Origin: F22 sp963675625
Lineage (GTDB): Bacteria > Bacteroidota > Bacteroidia > Bacteroidales > Bacteroidaceae
DNA: 64,000 bases
Reading direction: 5' to 3'
NCBI GenBank assembly: GCA_963675625.1
Contig: OY776497.1
Span: 2,356,001 to 2,420,000, forward strand
The position numbers were made by a program, and so were the translations under genes. The notes below the pieces were generated by a model that saw only the letters and a list, made by a program, of their open reading frames with translations, made no database searches and had not been told where the DNA came from. Of this stretch, positions 33,831 to 43,187 are shown piece after piece; within the stretch, counting starts at the first letter, position 1, and every line of letters begins with the position of its first letter.

Positions 33831-35297
33831 TTATTCGTCAATAAATAAGGACGAATCATCAGTTGTGGTATCTGTAAGCGATTCAGTTTCTGTGCCAACT
33901 GCTCGGAGAGTACGCTGTATGGCACGAGTACGTACACCAATGACATCTTCTAGTTGATTGCCTGCAGTGGTCAGAGTTTTTTGAACTTTGGACAAATGCT
34001 CTCCAAATTTACTAAATTCTGTTTTAACTTTGCTAAGTGTTGCCCATACTTCACTGCTTCTTTTTTGTATAGCCAAAGTGCGGAATCCCAGTTGTAAGCT
34101 ATTCAAGATAGCACCCAATGTAGTAGGACCAGTGACTGCAATTTTAAAATCGCGTTGTAGTTGTTCCATTAATTCTGTACGACGCACTACTTCGCTGTAG
34201 ATGCTTTCAAATGGCAAAAACATGATAGCAAAATCTGTTGTATGTGGCGGAGCTATATACTTATCATGTATATCTTTCGCCATCTTTTTGATGGTTGTTT
34301 CGAAGATACGATTAGCTTCTTTTATAGCCACATTGTCTCCAGCTTCCAAAGCTTCTTGCAAATGTTCATATATCTCTTTGGGAAATTTAGCATCAATAGG
34401 GAGAAGCAACATGTTATCATTTTGATCTTTGCTTGGTATGCGAATTGCAAATTCTACAAAGTCTTTACTTCCTGGTTTAGTGATGACATTCTTTTCATAT
34501 TGCTCGGGGTGCATAATTTGTTCAAGCAAAGCTCCGAGTTGTACTTCTCCAAAAGTACCACGAGTTTTTACATTGCTCAATACACGCTTCAATCCACCGA
34601 CATCTTGTGCTAAGTTTTGCATTTCTCCAAGTCCTTTTTGCACATTTTCAAGTTGGTCACGTACGAGTTTAAAGCTTTCTCCAATTCGATCATTGAGTGT
34701 CTTTTGGAGTTTCTCGTTGACCATTTCGTGCATTTCTTGTAGGCGTCTGTCTGTACGCTGAAGCAGCTCTTGTTGTTGAGCCTTCATCCCTTCATATCGT
34801 TCTTTCTGTTGGTTATGTAAGCTTTCGTGATATTCCTTTAAGGTATCTTGAATATGTTGGGTATTCTCTTTCAATATGGCTTGTATAGTAGTTTGGTACT
34901 CTTTCGTGATGGTCAGAAGATTGTCCTGATTGTCTTTAATTAAATTGTGTATACTTACCACATTGTTATTGAGTGTTTGTGTTATTTCTTGATGTCTTTC
35001 TTTTAAGGCCGTACCTAATTCAGTACGGAGTTGAGAGAAAAGCTGTTGATTCTCCAAACGATGTGCTTGTTGCATTTGTTGTATTTGCACTTGTTGCTCT
35101 TTGACTAGCTTTTGAGTTTGTTCCTCCTGCAGTTGTTGTGTTTTCTGAAGAAGAACTGAGATGTTATCTGCCATAAGCTGAGAGAAGTTTTCTTCTACAT
35201 CTGTTATTTTTGAGGCATAATAACGCTTCTGCAACCATACAGTGATTATAACAAAGACTGTCAAGCAGCAGAAAATTGCAATAAAAAATAAGTCCAT
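33831..35297 (-). CDS. rmuC: DNA recombination protein RmuC
   Basis: RmuC proteins limit recombination at inverted repeats and carry a nuclease-like fold. The 488-residue protein begins with a membrane anchor (about residues 3-22), then a long Gln-rich coiled coil (about 30-210). The conserved RmuC domain follows (about 230-450), with VGGLKRVLSNVKTRGTFGE and PIDAKFPKEIYEHL. It lies 11 bp downstream of a Crp-family gene on the same strand, so the two may be co-transcribed. Confidence 0.93.
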   Translation of the reverse strand: MDLFFIAIFCCLTVFVIITVWLQKRYYASKITDVEENFSQLMADNISVLLQKTQQLQEEQTQKLVKEQQVQIQQMQQAHRLENQQLFSQLRTELGTALKERHQEITQTLNNNVVSIHNLIKDNQDNLLTITKEYQTTIQAILKENTQHIQDTLKEYHESLHNQQKERYEGMKAQQQELLQRTDRRLQEMHEMVNEKLQKTLNDRIGESFKLVRDQLENVQKGLGEMQNLAQDVGGLKRVLSNVKTRGTFGEVQLGALLEQIMHPEQYEKNVITKPGSKDFVEFAIRIPSKDQNDNMLLLPIDAKFPKEIYEHLQEALEAGDNVAIKEANRIFETTIKKMAKDIHDKYIAPPHTTDFAIMFLPFESIYSEVVRRTELMEQLQRDFKIAVTGPTTLGAILNSLQLGFRTLAIQKRSSEVWATLSKVKTEFSKFGEHLSKVQKTLTTAGNQLEDVIGVRTRAIQRTLRAVGTETESLTDTTTDDSSLFIDE

Positions 35298-35308
35298 ATA
35301 ATGAATTT

Positions 35309-36010
35309 TTATCCGATTTTACTAATGTGTTCGAGTTGATTGAGTTCCAATATCTTAATTTTACGTCCATCAATTGCGATTACTCTTTCTTGGGCGAATT
35401 GTGATAAAGTACGAATAGCATTGCTGGTAGTCATATTGGACAGATTAGCTAAATCTTCACGACTCAAATAAATACTTAAGGTCGAGCCATCCGATTCAAG
35501 TCCATAATTATCGCGAAGAACAAGTAGCGACTCGGCTAATCGTCCTCTAATATGTTTTTGTGTTAATGATACAGTACGTTCATCGGCTGTGCCTAAATCT
35601 GATGACAAATTTTCAATAAAGAAGAGTCCTAATGCTGAATTTTGTAGAATTAGTTCGCGGATGACTTTCAAAGGAATCATACAAATGAGTGTCGACTCGA
35701 AGGCAGCAGCTCCCGTTACATAGTTTTCGTTGGAAAAGAAGGCACGATACCCGAAATATTCACCTTGTTTGATCATACGAATAATTTGACATCGACCTCC
35801 AACTCCACCTTTGAACACTTTTACCTTACCTTTTACTAAACACATCAAATTAGAAGCCATTTCTCCTTCGCAGTAGATGGCTTCATTTTTTTTATAACTC
35901 TGAATAGTAAAATGTTGCTTCAGATAATCTCTTTGTTCTTGACTTAGTGGTAACCAAATGTCTGAAATATATTCAGATACATTGATGTCGGAAGTGGTAA
36001 TCTTAATCAT
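35309..36010 (-). CDS. Crp/Fnr family transcriptional regulator
   Basis: A 233-residue regulator with a cyclic-nucleotide-binding-like beta barrel (about residues 20-140) and a winged HTH (about 165-225, LSREDLANLSNMTTSNAIRTL). The N-terminus lacks the Cys cluster of FNR, so an iron-sulfur oxygen sensor is unlikely; cAMP or haem/NO sensing cannot be decided. It is divergent from a flavodiiron gene whose promoter contains a near-palindrome, a possible target. rmuC follows 11 bp downstream. Confidence 0.9.
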   Translation of the reverse strand: MIKITTSDINVSEYISDIWLPLSQEQRDYLKQHFTIQSYKKNEAIYCEGEMASNLMCLVKGKVKVFKGGVGGRCQIIRMIKQGEYFGYRAFFSNENYVTGAAAFESTLICMIPLKVIRELILQNSALGLFFIENLSSDLGTADERTVSLTQKHIRGRLAESLLVLRDNYGLESDGSTLSIYLSREDLANLSNMTTSNAIRTLSQFAQERVIAIDGRKIKILELNQLEHISKIG

Positions 36011-36040
36011 ATTCTCTGGTATATTAGGCTATGTATAGCG

Positions 36041-36048
36041 CAAATATA
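36041..36048 (-). promoter_or_regulatory. -7 box for the Crp-family gene
   Basis: On the minus strand TATATTTG (36048-36041) fits TAnnTTTG, 30 bp upstream of the start codon. The -33 box is unclear. Confidence 0.4.
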
Positions 36049-36215
36049 CATAATTCAGCGGAATAGTACATAGCAAAAAACAAAAAAGTTACATTTGTAT
36101 GACTAAATATGATAATGTATAGTTTGCTTTGTTTGATAATTTTACGAATAACTTATTGTAAATCTTTCATGCGTAAATGCTAGTAAAAGAGCTCTAGGAA
36201 CTAGTGTGCAAATAA

Positions 36216-36247
36216 TTTGTGTATTTCATGAATTACCCGTAAATTTG
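36216..36247 (+). promoter_or_regulatory. Flavodiiron gene promoter with a near-palindrome in the spacer
   Basis: TTTG at 36216-36219, 20 bp, then TAAATTTG at 36240-36247: a full consensus promoter. Between the boxes, GTATTTCATGAATTAC (36221-36236) matches its own reverse complement at 14 of 16 positions. An operator here would block the polymerase, so repression by a dimeric regulator such as the divergent Crp-family protein is plausible. Confidence 0.6.
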
Positions 36248-36297
36248 TGTACTACAAAAAAATGTATAATTAAAACCCTATAAAGCCCTTTATAATA

Positions 36298-37488
36298 ATG
36301 AAGAAGAATGCTTTGATTACGGGTGGTATCTATTATGTGGGTGCCAATGACCGTCGTACAACCTTGTTTGAAGGTTTGTGGCCGCTCCCTATGGGCGTGA
36401 CTTACAATTCATATCTTATTGTTGATGAAAAAATAGCACTTGTTGATACTATAGAGATTAGTTGTTTCGAGAGATATCTTGCTAATATTAAGAGTATCAT
36501 TGGTGATCGTCAGATAGATTATTTGGTAATCAATCATATGGAGCCAGATCACTCTGGAGCTATAGGTTTAATCAAAAGAGAGTATCCAAATATTCAAATC
36601 GTTGGGAATAAGAAAACTTTCAACATGGTTCAAGGATTCTACGGCGTTTCAGAATATTTGTATGAGGTGAAAAATGGAGATGAAATCAATTTAGGTACTC
36701 ATACGTTACAGTTTTATATGACTCCTATGGTGCATTGGCCTGAAACGATGATGACGTATGAAGTGTCAACTTCGACACTTTTTTCTGGTGATGCCTTTGG
36801 GTGTTATGGTGCTCTTAATGGTGCTGTTGTAGATTCGGACATGGATGTTGCTCCTTATTGGATGGAGATGGTGCGTTATTATTCAAATATTGTGGGCAAA
36901 TTTGGCGGTCCAGTCCAAAAGGCATTAATGAAGCTCGCCGATCTTGATCTAAAATATATTTGTTCTACGCATGGTCCTGTATGGCATGACAAGATAGCTG
37001 AAGTTGTCAATATGTATGATCGCTTGAGCAAAGGGGAGTCAGACGAAGGTGTTGTACTAGTATATGCAAGTATGTATGGCAATACAGCAGAAATGGCTGA
37101 AGAAATTGCTGCAGAACTTTCAGCACAAGGTGTACAGCATATTCGTGTATACGATGCGTCGACAACAGATGCTTCATATATATTACGCGATATGTACTTG
37201 TATAATGGGGTGATTATTGGTTCGCCTACATATAATGGAGAGTTGTTTCCACCTATTGAAAGTTTAATTAGTAAAATTAATATGCGAGATTTTAAGCAAC
37301 GCAAATTAGGTTACTTTGGTAGTTTTACGTGGGCGGGATGTGCCGTGAAAAGATTATCGTCTTTTGCTGAAGCATGCGATATGGATATTGTTTATGAAGG
37401 TGTCGAGATGAAACAATCATTAAACAATGATAGTACAGAGCAAGCAAGGGCTTTGGCGCAGGCAATGGCGCAAGCCGTAAAAAAGTAG
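36298..37488 (+). CDS. FprA-type flavodiiron protein
   Basis: Flavodiiron proteins reduce O2 to water or NO to N2O in the cytoplasm and protect anaerobes. The N-terminal beta-lactamase-like domain (about 1-245) has all iron ligands: HMEPDH (His80, Glu82, Asp84, His85), His146 (MVHWPET), Asp165 (SGDAFG) and His225 (CSTHGP). The C-terminal flavodoxin domain (about 252-396) has the FMN loop YASMYGNTAEM and a SPTYNGELFPP loop. No rubredoxin domain is attached. The length of 396 residues is typical, and a strong terminator follows. Confidence 0.95.
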   Translation: MKKNALITGGIYYVGANDRRTTLFEGLWPLPMGVTYNSYLIVDEKIALVDTIEISCFERYLANIKSIIGDRQIDYLVINHMEPDHSGAIGLIKREYPNIQIVGNKKTFNMVQGFYGVSEYLYEVKNGDEINLGTHTLQFYMTPMVHWPETMMTYEVSTSTLFSGDAFGCYGALNGAVVDSDMDVAPYWMEMVRYYSNIVGKFGGPVQKALMKLADLDLKYICSTHGPVWHDKIAEVVNMYDRLSKGESDEGVVLVYASMYGNTAEMAEEIAAELSAQGVQHIRVYDASTTDASYILRDMYLYNGVIIGSPTYNGELFPPIESLISKINMRDFKQRKLGYFGSFTWAGCAVKRLSSFAEACDMDIVYEGVEMKQSLNNDSTEQARALAQAMAQAVKK

Positions 37489-37514
37489 ATATATAAAACA
37501 TTCTATTAAGAATA

Positions 37515-37552
37515 CAAACCTTCAACTATTCATGTAGTTGAAGGTTTTTTTG
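37515..37552 (+). terminator. Terminator after the flavodiiron gene
   Basis: A perfect 12-bp stem (37517-37528 with 37535-37546) has a 6-nt loop and a run of T residues (37545-37551). Confidence 0.92.
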
Positions 37553-37747
37553 TCTAGAAATATTTAAATATAATGCTATTAGTCTCTTCTTTTAGCTTAG
37601 AAGCAATACATAAAAGATAAAATATTTGTTTATATCAATTTAAATAAGTATAATTGCGAAGCCTTTGTTGTTGACCATTACTTTACTTAACCTTTGTGTT
37701 ATCAGCTATTACGAGTATTCTTCTATTCTTGTGAGATGTTTTTATAT

Positions 37748-39379
37748 ATGAAAATTCACAAACTATATTTTATCTTTCTGTACATTGTAGTACAACTCTT
37801 TCTCTGTAAGAGTTGGGCGCGTACTGGTATGGCTAGACCGAGTAAATCAGATGTACGGATTGCAAAAGAATTTCTTCATTTCAAACAAGCTGTTTATACC
37901 GATACGTTAGCATTTGAGATGCGTTTACGCCAATATGTACAAGATCTTCATGCGGCTTCTTTAAATGATATACAGCGACAGAATTTAGTTGATTGGTTTG
38001 CCTATTTAGAAAAGACAAATCAGTTTGTTGAGATGAGTTCTAATATTCGTCAAACGATTCTACGTTTACAGCTTATAAAGGATAGAAAAGATAAGTATAT
38101 TGAGTGGTTAGGGAATTTATATTTTAAGTTGGGCATGTATTATTCTATGACAAGAAATGAAGAGGCACTCAAACACTTATTTATCGAATTTGAGATGCTG
38201 CTTCATCAGGTAGACGCTCCTTTAGTACATTATTACTTCCATTCACTGAAAGGTGTTTGTACTATGAATCAGTATAAAAGTGAGAATGGATTGCTCAGTC
38301 AGGCAAATGCTTTGCAGGTTTTAGCTAGTACCCAAAAAGCCAATGAATATTTAGTACATATTCCATTAGATATACTTGATAAGTACCATGTTAAACCTAT
38401 TTGGGGTTTTTATAGGATTGCCTTACTATATGACAAAAATCTGATGCCATTTCAGCCTGATAGTGTCATGCATTATATAGACAAAGCAACTCATTGGGCT
38501 ACTTATGCAATACTTAAGAAAGACACTGCGCATTATTACAATGCGATGGTCAATCTCTACAATTTAAGGGCTGATATGCTACTGAAACAAAATCGAAGTA
38601 GAGAGGCTTTGCAGTATGTGCGAGTAGCTATGCGGTATGCTGATAGAAGATATATGTCTAAACTTACTTATGAGAGAGCTTTTCTGGATTGCTACAAGTG
38701 TATAGCTCATATTTATCGTAAAGATAGGAATAATCAGAAAGCTTTTCAGTATATGGATTCTGTGTTGGTATGGCAGAAGAGGGCTGCCGACACACAGGAA
38801 ACAGAGATACTACAGTCGGTAGCCAAACAAATGCGTGCACATGTCGCTGAAAAAATGGTCGTTCAAATGAGAGAAAAGTTGAAAAATTCTCGTATGTTCA
38901 CATTATTATCTTTACTGTCAACTTGTCTTGTGTCGGTGATTTTCTTCTTTGTTTTTTTGATGTATCGTCAACGACGTTCTGAAAATAATGTACAGCTAAA
39001 AGCCGTACAGGAGCAGGTTAAGGAGAAGACGGAAGCATTAAATGGCATGATGCACACTTTAGAACAGCCTCCTTCAAAGCATCAAGCTGAAAAGTTGAGA
39101 CAATGTATCATGCATCATCCTATTCCAGATACTCGTAAGGAACAATATTTGTCATCCTTAGATGAAGTCGATTTCTCTGCTCTTGAAAAGGTAATAGGAC
39201 ATGCGGTGAGACGTGTAACATCAACTGACAGATTTTATATGGTGTGTTTTATTATTGATATGAAGGTAGAAGACATTTCCATCCTTCTAAATGTAGAACC
39301 AAGCACGGTGTATGCTGTACGGTATAGAATTAAAAAGAAATTTCCAGAAGAAGTGCATGAATCATTAATTGGATTTTAG
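37748..39379 (+). CDS. Membrane regulator with TPR-like N-domain, one membrane helix and C-terminal HTH
   Basis: I do not recognise a named family. From the ATG at 37748 (543 residues) a signal or anchor segment (MKIHKLYFIFLYIVVQLFL) is followed by a long helical, TPR-like region (about 40-375). A membrane helix comes next (about 383-407, LLSLLSTCLVSVIFFFVFLM), then a coiled coil and a C-terminal LuxR-like HTH (about 490-540, MKVEDISILLNVEPSTVYAVR). The N-domain would lie in the periplasm and the HTH inside, as in one-component membrane sensors. Its target is unknown. It stands alone. Confidence 0.7.
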   Translation: MKIHKLYFIFLYIVVQLFLCKSWARTGMARPSKSDVRIAKEFLHFKQAVYTDTLAFEMRLRQYVQDLHAASLNDIQRQNLVDWFAYLEKTNQFVEMSSNIRQTILRLQLIKDRKDKYIEWLGNLYFKLGMYYSMTRNEEALKHLFIEFEMLLHQVDAPLVHYYFHSLKGVCTMNQYKSENGLLSQANALQVLASTQKANEYLVHIPLDILDKYHVKPIWGFYRIALLYDKNLMPFQPDSVMHYIDKATHWATYAILKKDTAHYYNAMVNLYNLRADMLLKQNRSREALQYVRVAMRYADRRYMSKLTYERAFLDCYKCIAHIYRKDRNNQKAFQYMDSVLVWQKRAADTQETEILQSVAKQMRAHVAEKMVVQMREKLKNSRMFTLLSLLSTCLVSVIFFFVFLMYRQRRSENNVQLKAVQEQVKEKTEALNGMMHTLEQPPSKHQAEKLRQCIMHHPIPDTRKEQYLSSLDEVDFSALEKVIGHAVRRVTSTDRFYMVCFIIDMKVEDISILLNVEPSTVYAVRYRIKKKFPEEVHESLIGF

Positions 39380-39414
39380 ATAATCGTCTTATTTATGTTG
39401 TATATTTTTTTGTA

Positions 39415-39440
39415 CACTTAAAAGCTTGGCCTTTTAAGTG
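39415..39440. repeat. Hairpin-forming inverted repeat
   Basis: CACTTAAAAG (39415-39424) and CTTTTAAGTG (39431-39440) form a perfect 10-bp stem with a 6-nt loop. No T-run follows. It may end transcription of the upstream regulator or shape the leader of the peptidase gene. Confidence 0.6.
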
Positions 39441-39619
39441 GAATTGGCTATGTAGTTGGTTCTCTGTATAATTGTTTTAATTAATGTTTGATACGTGTCG
39501 TGAGCATCATATAAAACATTTGCTGTTGGGTTGTGTCTGAAAAAGAGGCTATTATTTGGGAGAATGTATTTATCCATGTATATTTGTATGATTTTTTTAC
39601 CTGATAATTGAAACGTAAT

Positions 39620-41698
39620 ATGAAATTTTCTGACATTCTTATGACAGGTGCAATGATGACACTAACAAGTTGTGTTGCTGGCAATAAAGATGAAGCGAAG
39701 ACCGATATTATTGGTCCTCAGCATGTGGAGATCACAGATGGTCGCATGACGCCTGAAGCGTTGTGGGCATTTGGACGTATAGGTGGAGTGGCTGTATCGC
39801 CAGATAATAAACAGGTTGTATATAGTGTAGCTTATTATAGTGTAGCTGAAAATAAGAGTAACCGTGATCTGTACATCAGTGATGTCAATGGCAAGAACCG
39901 TAAGGCTTTAACTCATTCGGTGGCTAGTGAGCATAGTGCTACATGGATACAAGGTGGGCAAAAAATTGCTTTTATCCGTGGTGGGCAAGTGTGGACTATC
40001 AATCCTGATGGGACCGATGAAAAGCAGTTGACATCTTGTGATAAAGGTATAGAAGGATTTATTTTTTCACCAGATGAAAAGAAATTGTTGTTAGTCAGCG
40101 AGTTTAAAACGGTAGAATCTACAGCAGATAAATATCCAGACTTGCCACAAGCTACTGGCTTGGTGATTAATGATCTAATGTATAAGCATTGGGATCAATG
40201 GACTACAGGCGCACCTCAGCCAGTTGTCTGTGATTATGACGGAGAGAAGCTCACTAATTTTGTCAATTTATTAGGAGGGACTCCGTTTGAGAGTCCAATG
40301 CGTCCTTTCGGAGGAATGGAACAGTTGTGCTGGTCGCCAGATTCTAAACAGATAGCCTATACTTGTCGTAAGTTGACTGGTAAAGCATATGCCGAATCGA
40401 CCAATTCTGATATATATGTATATGATCTAAAAGAGCATACAACTAAAAATATTACAGAAGGTAACATGGGATATGATACCAATCCTGCTTTTAGCCCTGA
40501 TGGTAAGTATATTGCATGGCAAAGTATGGAACGTGATGGCTATGAGTCAGATCAAAATCGCCTATTTGTGATGAATGTGAAGACTGGAGAGAAGCGTTTT
40601 GTCAGCAAATCTTTTGAAAGTAATGTGGATACCTATGTATGGGGAGAAAACAGTCAAAATATTTATTTTATTGGACCTTGGCATGGTACAAGCCAAATTT
40701 ATCAAGTCAATTTGGAGGATGAACGTGTAAAACCTATTACTGCTGGCCAGCATGATTATGCGTCACTTGCAATGTTGGGTAATGATAAATTGGTTGCAAA
40801 ACGTCACTCTATGAGTGCTGCAGATGAAATATTTGTAGTCAGTCTAGACGGAACGCAGACCCAAATTTCTCATGAAAATGCTTCTCTATACAAGCAGCTA
40901 ACTATGGGGAAAGTAGAAGAGCGTTGGATGAATACTACGGATGGAAAGAAAATGCTTACTTGGGTGATTTATCCTCCACACTTTGATCCTAATAAAAAAT
41001 ATCCTACATTGCTGTATTGTCAAGGTGGTCCTCAAAGTCCTGTCAGTCAGTTTTGGAGTTATCGCTGGAATTTCCAAATTATGGCTGCTCATGATTACAT
41101 CATTGTTGCTCCTAACCGTAGGGGATTGCCTGGGTTTGGAAATGAGTGGAATGAAGCCATAAGTGGTGATTATAGTGGCCAATGTATGAAAGATTATCTG
41201 AGTGCAATCGATACAATGTCTGAAGAACCATTTGTAGATAAAGACCATTTAGGCTGTGTTGGGGCTAGCTTTGGCGGATTCTCTGTTTATTGGTTGGCTG
41301 GTCATCATCAAAAACGCTTCAAGGCATTTATTGCTCATGATGGTATCTTTAATATGGAACAACAATATCTGGAGACCGAAGAAATGTGGTTTGCCAATTG
41401 GGATATGGGTGGAGCATATTGGGATAAAAACAATACCATGGCGCAACGCACATTTGCCAATTCTCCACATAAGTTTGTCGATAAATGGGATACTCCTATT
41501 TTGTGTATTCATGGGGAGAAAGACTATCGTATTTTAGCATCTCAAGGAATGTCGGCATTTAACGCAGCTGTATTGAGAGGTATTCCTGCAGAATTGTTGA
41601 TTTATCCAGATGAGAATCACTGGGTATTGAAGCCTCAAAATGGTATCTTATGGCAACGTACTTTCTTTACATGGCTAGACAAATGGCTAAAGAAATAA
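39620..41698 (+). CDS. S9 family serine peptidase, dipeptidyl-peptidase 5-like lipoprotein
   Basis: Family S9 enzymes cleave dipeptides from short peptides. The 692 residues from the ATG at 39620 begin with a lipobox ending LTSC (Cys18). A beta-propeller (about 40-430) with repeated SPD and NPDGTDE turns is followed by an alpha/beta hydrolase. The triad is Ser550 (GASFGGFS), Asp635 (HGEKDYRI) and His667 (DENHWVL). Segments such as YCQGGPQSPVSQFWSYRWN and EEMWFANWDMGG closely resemble Porphyromonas gingivalis DPP5 as I remember it. Expected location is the periplasm, where it feeds peptide use. Confidence 0.92.
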   Translation: MKFSDILMTGAMMTLTSCVAGNKDEAKTDIIGPQHVEITDGRMTPEALWAFGRIGGVAVSPDNKQVVYSVAYYSVAENKSNRDLYISDVNGKNRKALTHSVASEHSATWIQGGQKIAFIRGGQVWTINPDGTDEKQLTSCDKGIEGFIFSPDEKKLLLVSEFKTVESTADKYPDLPQATGLVINDLMYKHWDQWTTGAPQPVVCDYDGEKLTNFVNLLGGTPFESPMRPFGGMEQLCWSPDSKQIAYTCRKLTGKAYAESTNSDIYVYDLKEHTTKNITEGNMGYDTNPAFSPDGKYIAWQSMERDGYESDQNRLFVMNVKTGEKRFVSKSFESNVDTYVWGENSQNIYFIGPWHGTSQIYQVNLEDERVKPITAGQHDYASLAMLGNDKLVAKRHSMSAADEIFVVSLDGTQTQISHENASLYKQLTMGKVEERWMNTTDGKKMLTWVIYPPHFDPNKKYPTLLYCQGGPQSPVSQFWSYRWNFQIMAAHDYIIVAPNRRGLPGFGNEWNEAISGDYSGQCMKDYLSAIDTMSEEPFVDKDHLGCVGASFGGFSVYWLAGHHQKRFKAFIAHDGIFNMEQQYLETEEMWFANWDMGGAYWDKNNTMAQRTFANSPHKFVDKWDTPILCIHGEKDYRILASQGMSAFNAAVLRGIPAELLIYPDENHWVLKPQNGILWQRTFFTWLDKWLKK

Positions 41699-41744
41699 AA
41701 TATCCGAATAAAAAGGTGTGGTAAACCAACTTTATGGAGTAAAA

Positions 41745-41776
41745 TTGCGATAAATGCTATTAAATTGCTACTTTTG
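41745..41776 (+). promoter_or_regulatory. Promoter of the his operon
   Basis: TTG at 41745-41747, 21 bp, then TACTTTTG at 41769-41776. It gives a leader of about 28 nt before hisH. Confidence 0.6.
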
Positions 41777-41810
41777 TGGTCTGACTATTTAAAGACAACT
41801 ATAAGAGCTC

Positions 41811-42413
41811 ATGGAAGTAGCAATCATAAAGTACAATGCGGGCAATATTCGATCTGTGGAGCATGCGCTTCATAGATTGGGTATTGCCCCTGTTATTACA
41901 GACGATCCTGAAGTTATTCAATCAGCAGATAGAGTGATCTTTCCTGGAGTAGGAGAGGCTAAAAATACTATGGCTTATCTTAAAGCGCATCGTATAGATC
42001 AATTGTTGCTAGATTTGAAACAACCTGTTTTGGGCATCTGTTTGGGAATGCAGTTGATGTGTCGACATTCAGAAGAAGGAGATGTTGATTTGTTGAATAT
42101 CTTTGATCAACCCGTGTTGAAATTTCAAACGGAAGATAAAGCTTTTAAAATCCCACATATGGGTTGGAATAATCTACTAGATCCAAAGGGTGATTTGATG
42201 CAGGGTGTTTCTACTGAAGGAGAAGACTTTGTGTACTTCGTGCATAGTTATTATGTACCCTTGTGTGATGACACCATAGCTACTACCGATTATATTCAAC
42301 CTTTTAGTGCAGCTTTGCATAAAGATAACTATTATGCTACTCAGTTTCATCCAGAGAAGAGTGCGGGAGTTGGTGAGCGTATATTGACAAACTTTATTCA
42401 ATTAAACGATTAA
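41811..42413 (+). CDS. hisH: Imidazole glycerol phosphate synthase, glutamine amidotransferase subunit
   Basis: HisH releases ammonia from glutamine and passes it to HisF in histidine synthesis. The 200 residues have the class I amidotransferase triad: Cys77 (GICLGMQL), His180 and Glu182 (FHPEKS). It begins the run hisH-hisA-hisF-hisIE, and the gap to hisA is 3 bp. Its partner HisF is encoded two genes downstream. Confidence 0.96.
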   Translation: MEVAIIKYNAGNIRSVEHALHRLGIAPVITDDPEVIQSADRVIFPGVGEAKNTMAYLKAHRIDQLLLDLKQPVLGICLGMQLMCRHSEEGDVDLLNIFDQPVLKFQTEDKAFKIPHMGWNNLLDPKGDLMQGVSTEGEDFVYFVHSYYVPLCDDTIATTDYIQPFSAALHKDNYYATQFHPEKSAGVGERILTNFIQLND

Positions 42414-42416
42414 AAA

Positions 42417-43136
42417 GTGATAGAATTAATACCTGCGATTGATGTGATTGATGGCAAGTGCGTACGCTTGTCGCAAGGTGATTATGCCAGCAAAAAAGTA
42501 TATAACGAGTCACCTGTCGAGGTGGCCAAGTCTTTTGCTGATCATGGTGTAAGAAGACTACATGTGGTCGATTTGGATGGGGCTAAGAGCCATCACATTG
42601 TCAATTATAAAGTGTTAGAAGCCATAGCTACTCAAACTGATTTAGTCGTTGATTTTGGTGGTGGTTTAAAGAGTGATGACGATTTGCGTATCGCATTTGA
42701 ATCGGGTGCCAGTATGATAACCGGTGGTAGTATCGCAGTAAAAGATCCTACGACTTTTTTGCGTTGGATAGACACCTTTGGTAGTGAACGAATCATCTTG
42801 GGAGCTGATGTAAAAGACAAAATGATAGCAGTCTCTGGATGGCAAGAGGATTCAGGTTTGGAATTAATGCCATTCTTAGAAAAGTACTTAGCAGCTGGTA
42901 TTTCTAAATGCATCTGTACTGATATAGCATGTGATGGCATGTTGCAAGGTCCCTCTATTGCACTGTACAAAGAAATATTGCAACATCATCCAGAATTGTA
43001 TCTTATAGCCAGTGGTGGGGTGAGCAGTGTGAATGATTTGAAGGCTTTGGATGAGGCTGGCATACCAGCAGTTGTCTTTGGAAAAGCCATCTACGAAAAT
43101 CGCATTTCATTGAATGAGATTAGTCGTTTCTTTTAA
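42417..43136 (+). CDS. hisA: ProFAR isomerase (histidine biosynthesis)
   Basis: HisA catalyses the Amadori rearrangement of ProFAR to PRFAR. The 239-residue TIM barrel has the catalytic Asp9 (IPAIDVIDG) and Asp131 (LGADVKD). The start is a GTG at 42417, which gives the usual family N-terminus MIELIPAIDVIDGKCVRLSQ, so the unusual codon is well supported. It lies 3 bp after hisH. Confidence 0.96.
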   Translation: MIELIPAIDVIDGKCVRLSQGDYASKKVYNESPVEVAKSFADHGVRRLHVVDLDGAKSHHIVNYKVLEAIATQTDLVVDFGGGLKSDDDLRIAFESGASMITGGSIAVKDPTTFLRWIDTFGSERIILGADVKDKMIAVSGWQEDSGLELMPFLEKYLAAGISKCICTDIACDGMLQGPSIALYKEILQHHPELYLIASGGVSSVNDLKALDEAGIPAVVFGKAIYENRISLNEISRFF

Positions 43137-43187
43137 ATAAAACAATGGCTGATTCTGTCGATGAGGCTCTTATATAAGGATAATATA

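Noticed and set aside
35309..36010. FNR-type oxygen sensor
   Set aside because: The N-terminal Cys cluster needed for the iron-sulfur centre is absent, so only the broader Crp/Fnr family is stated.
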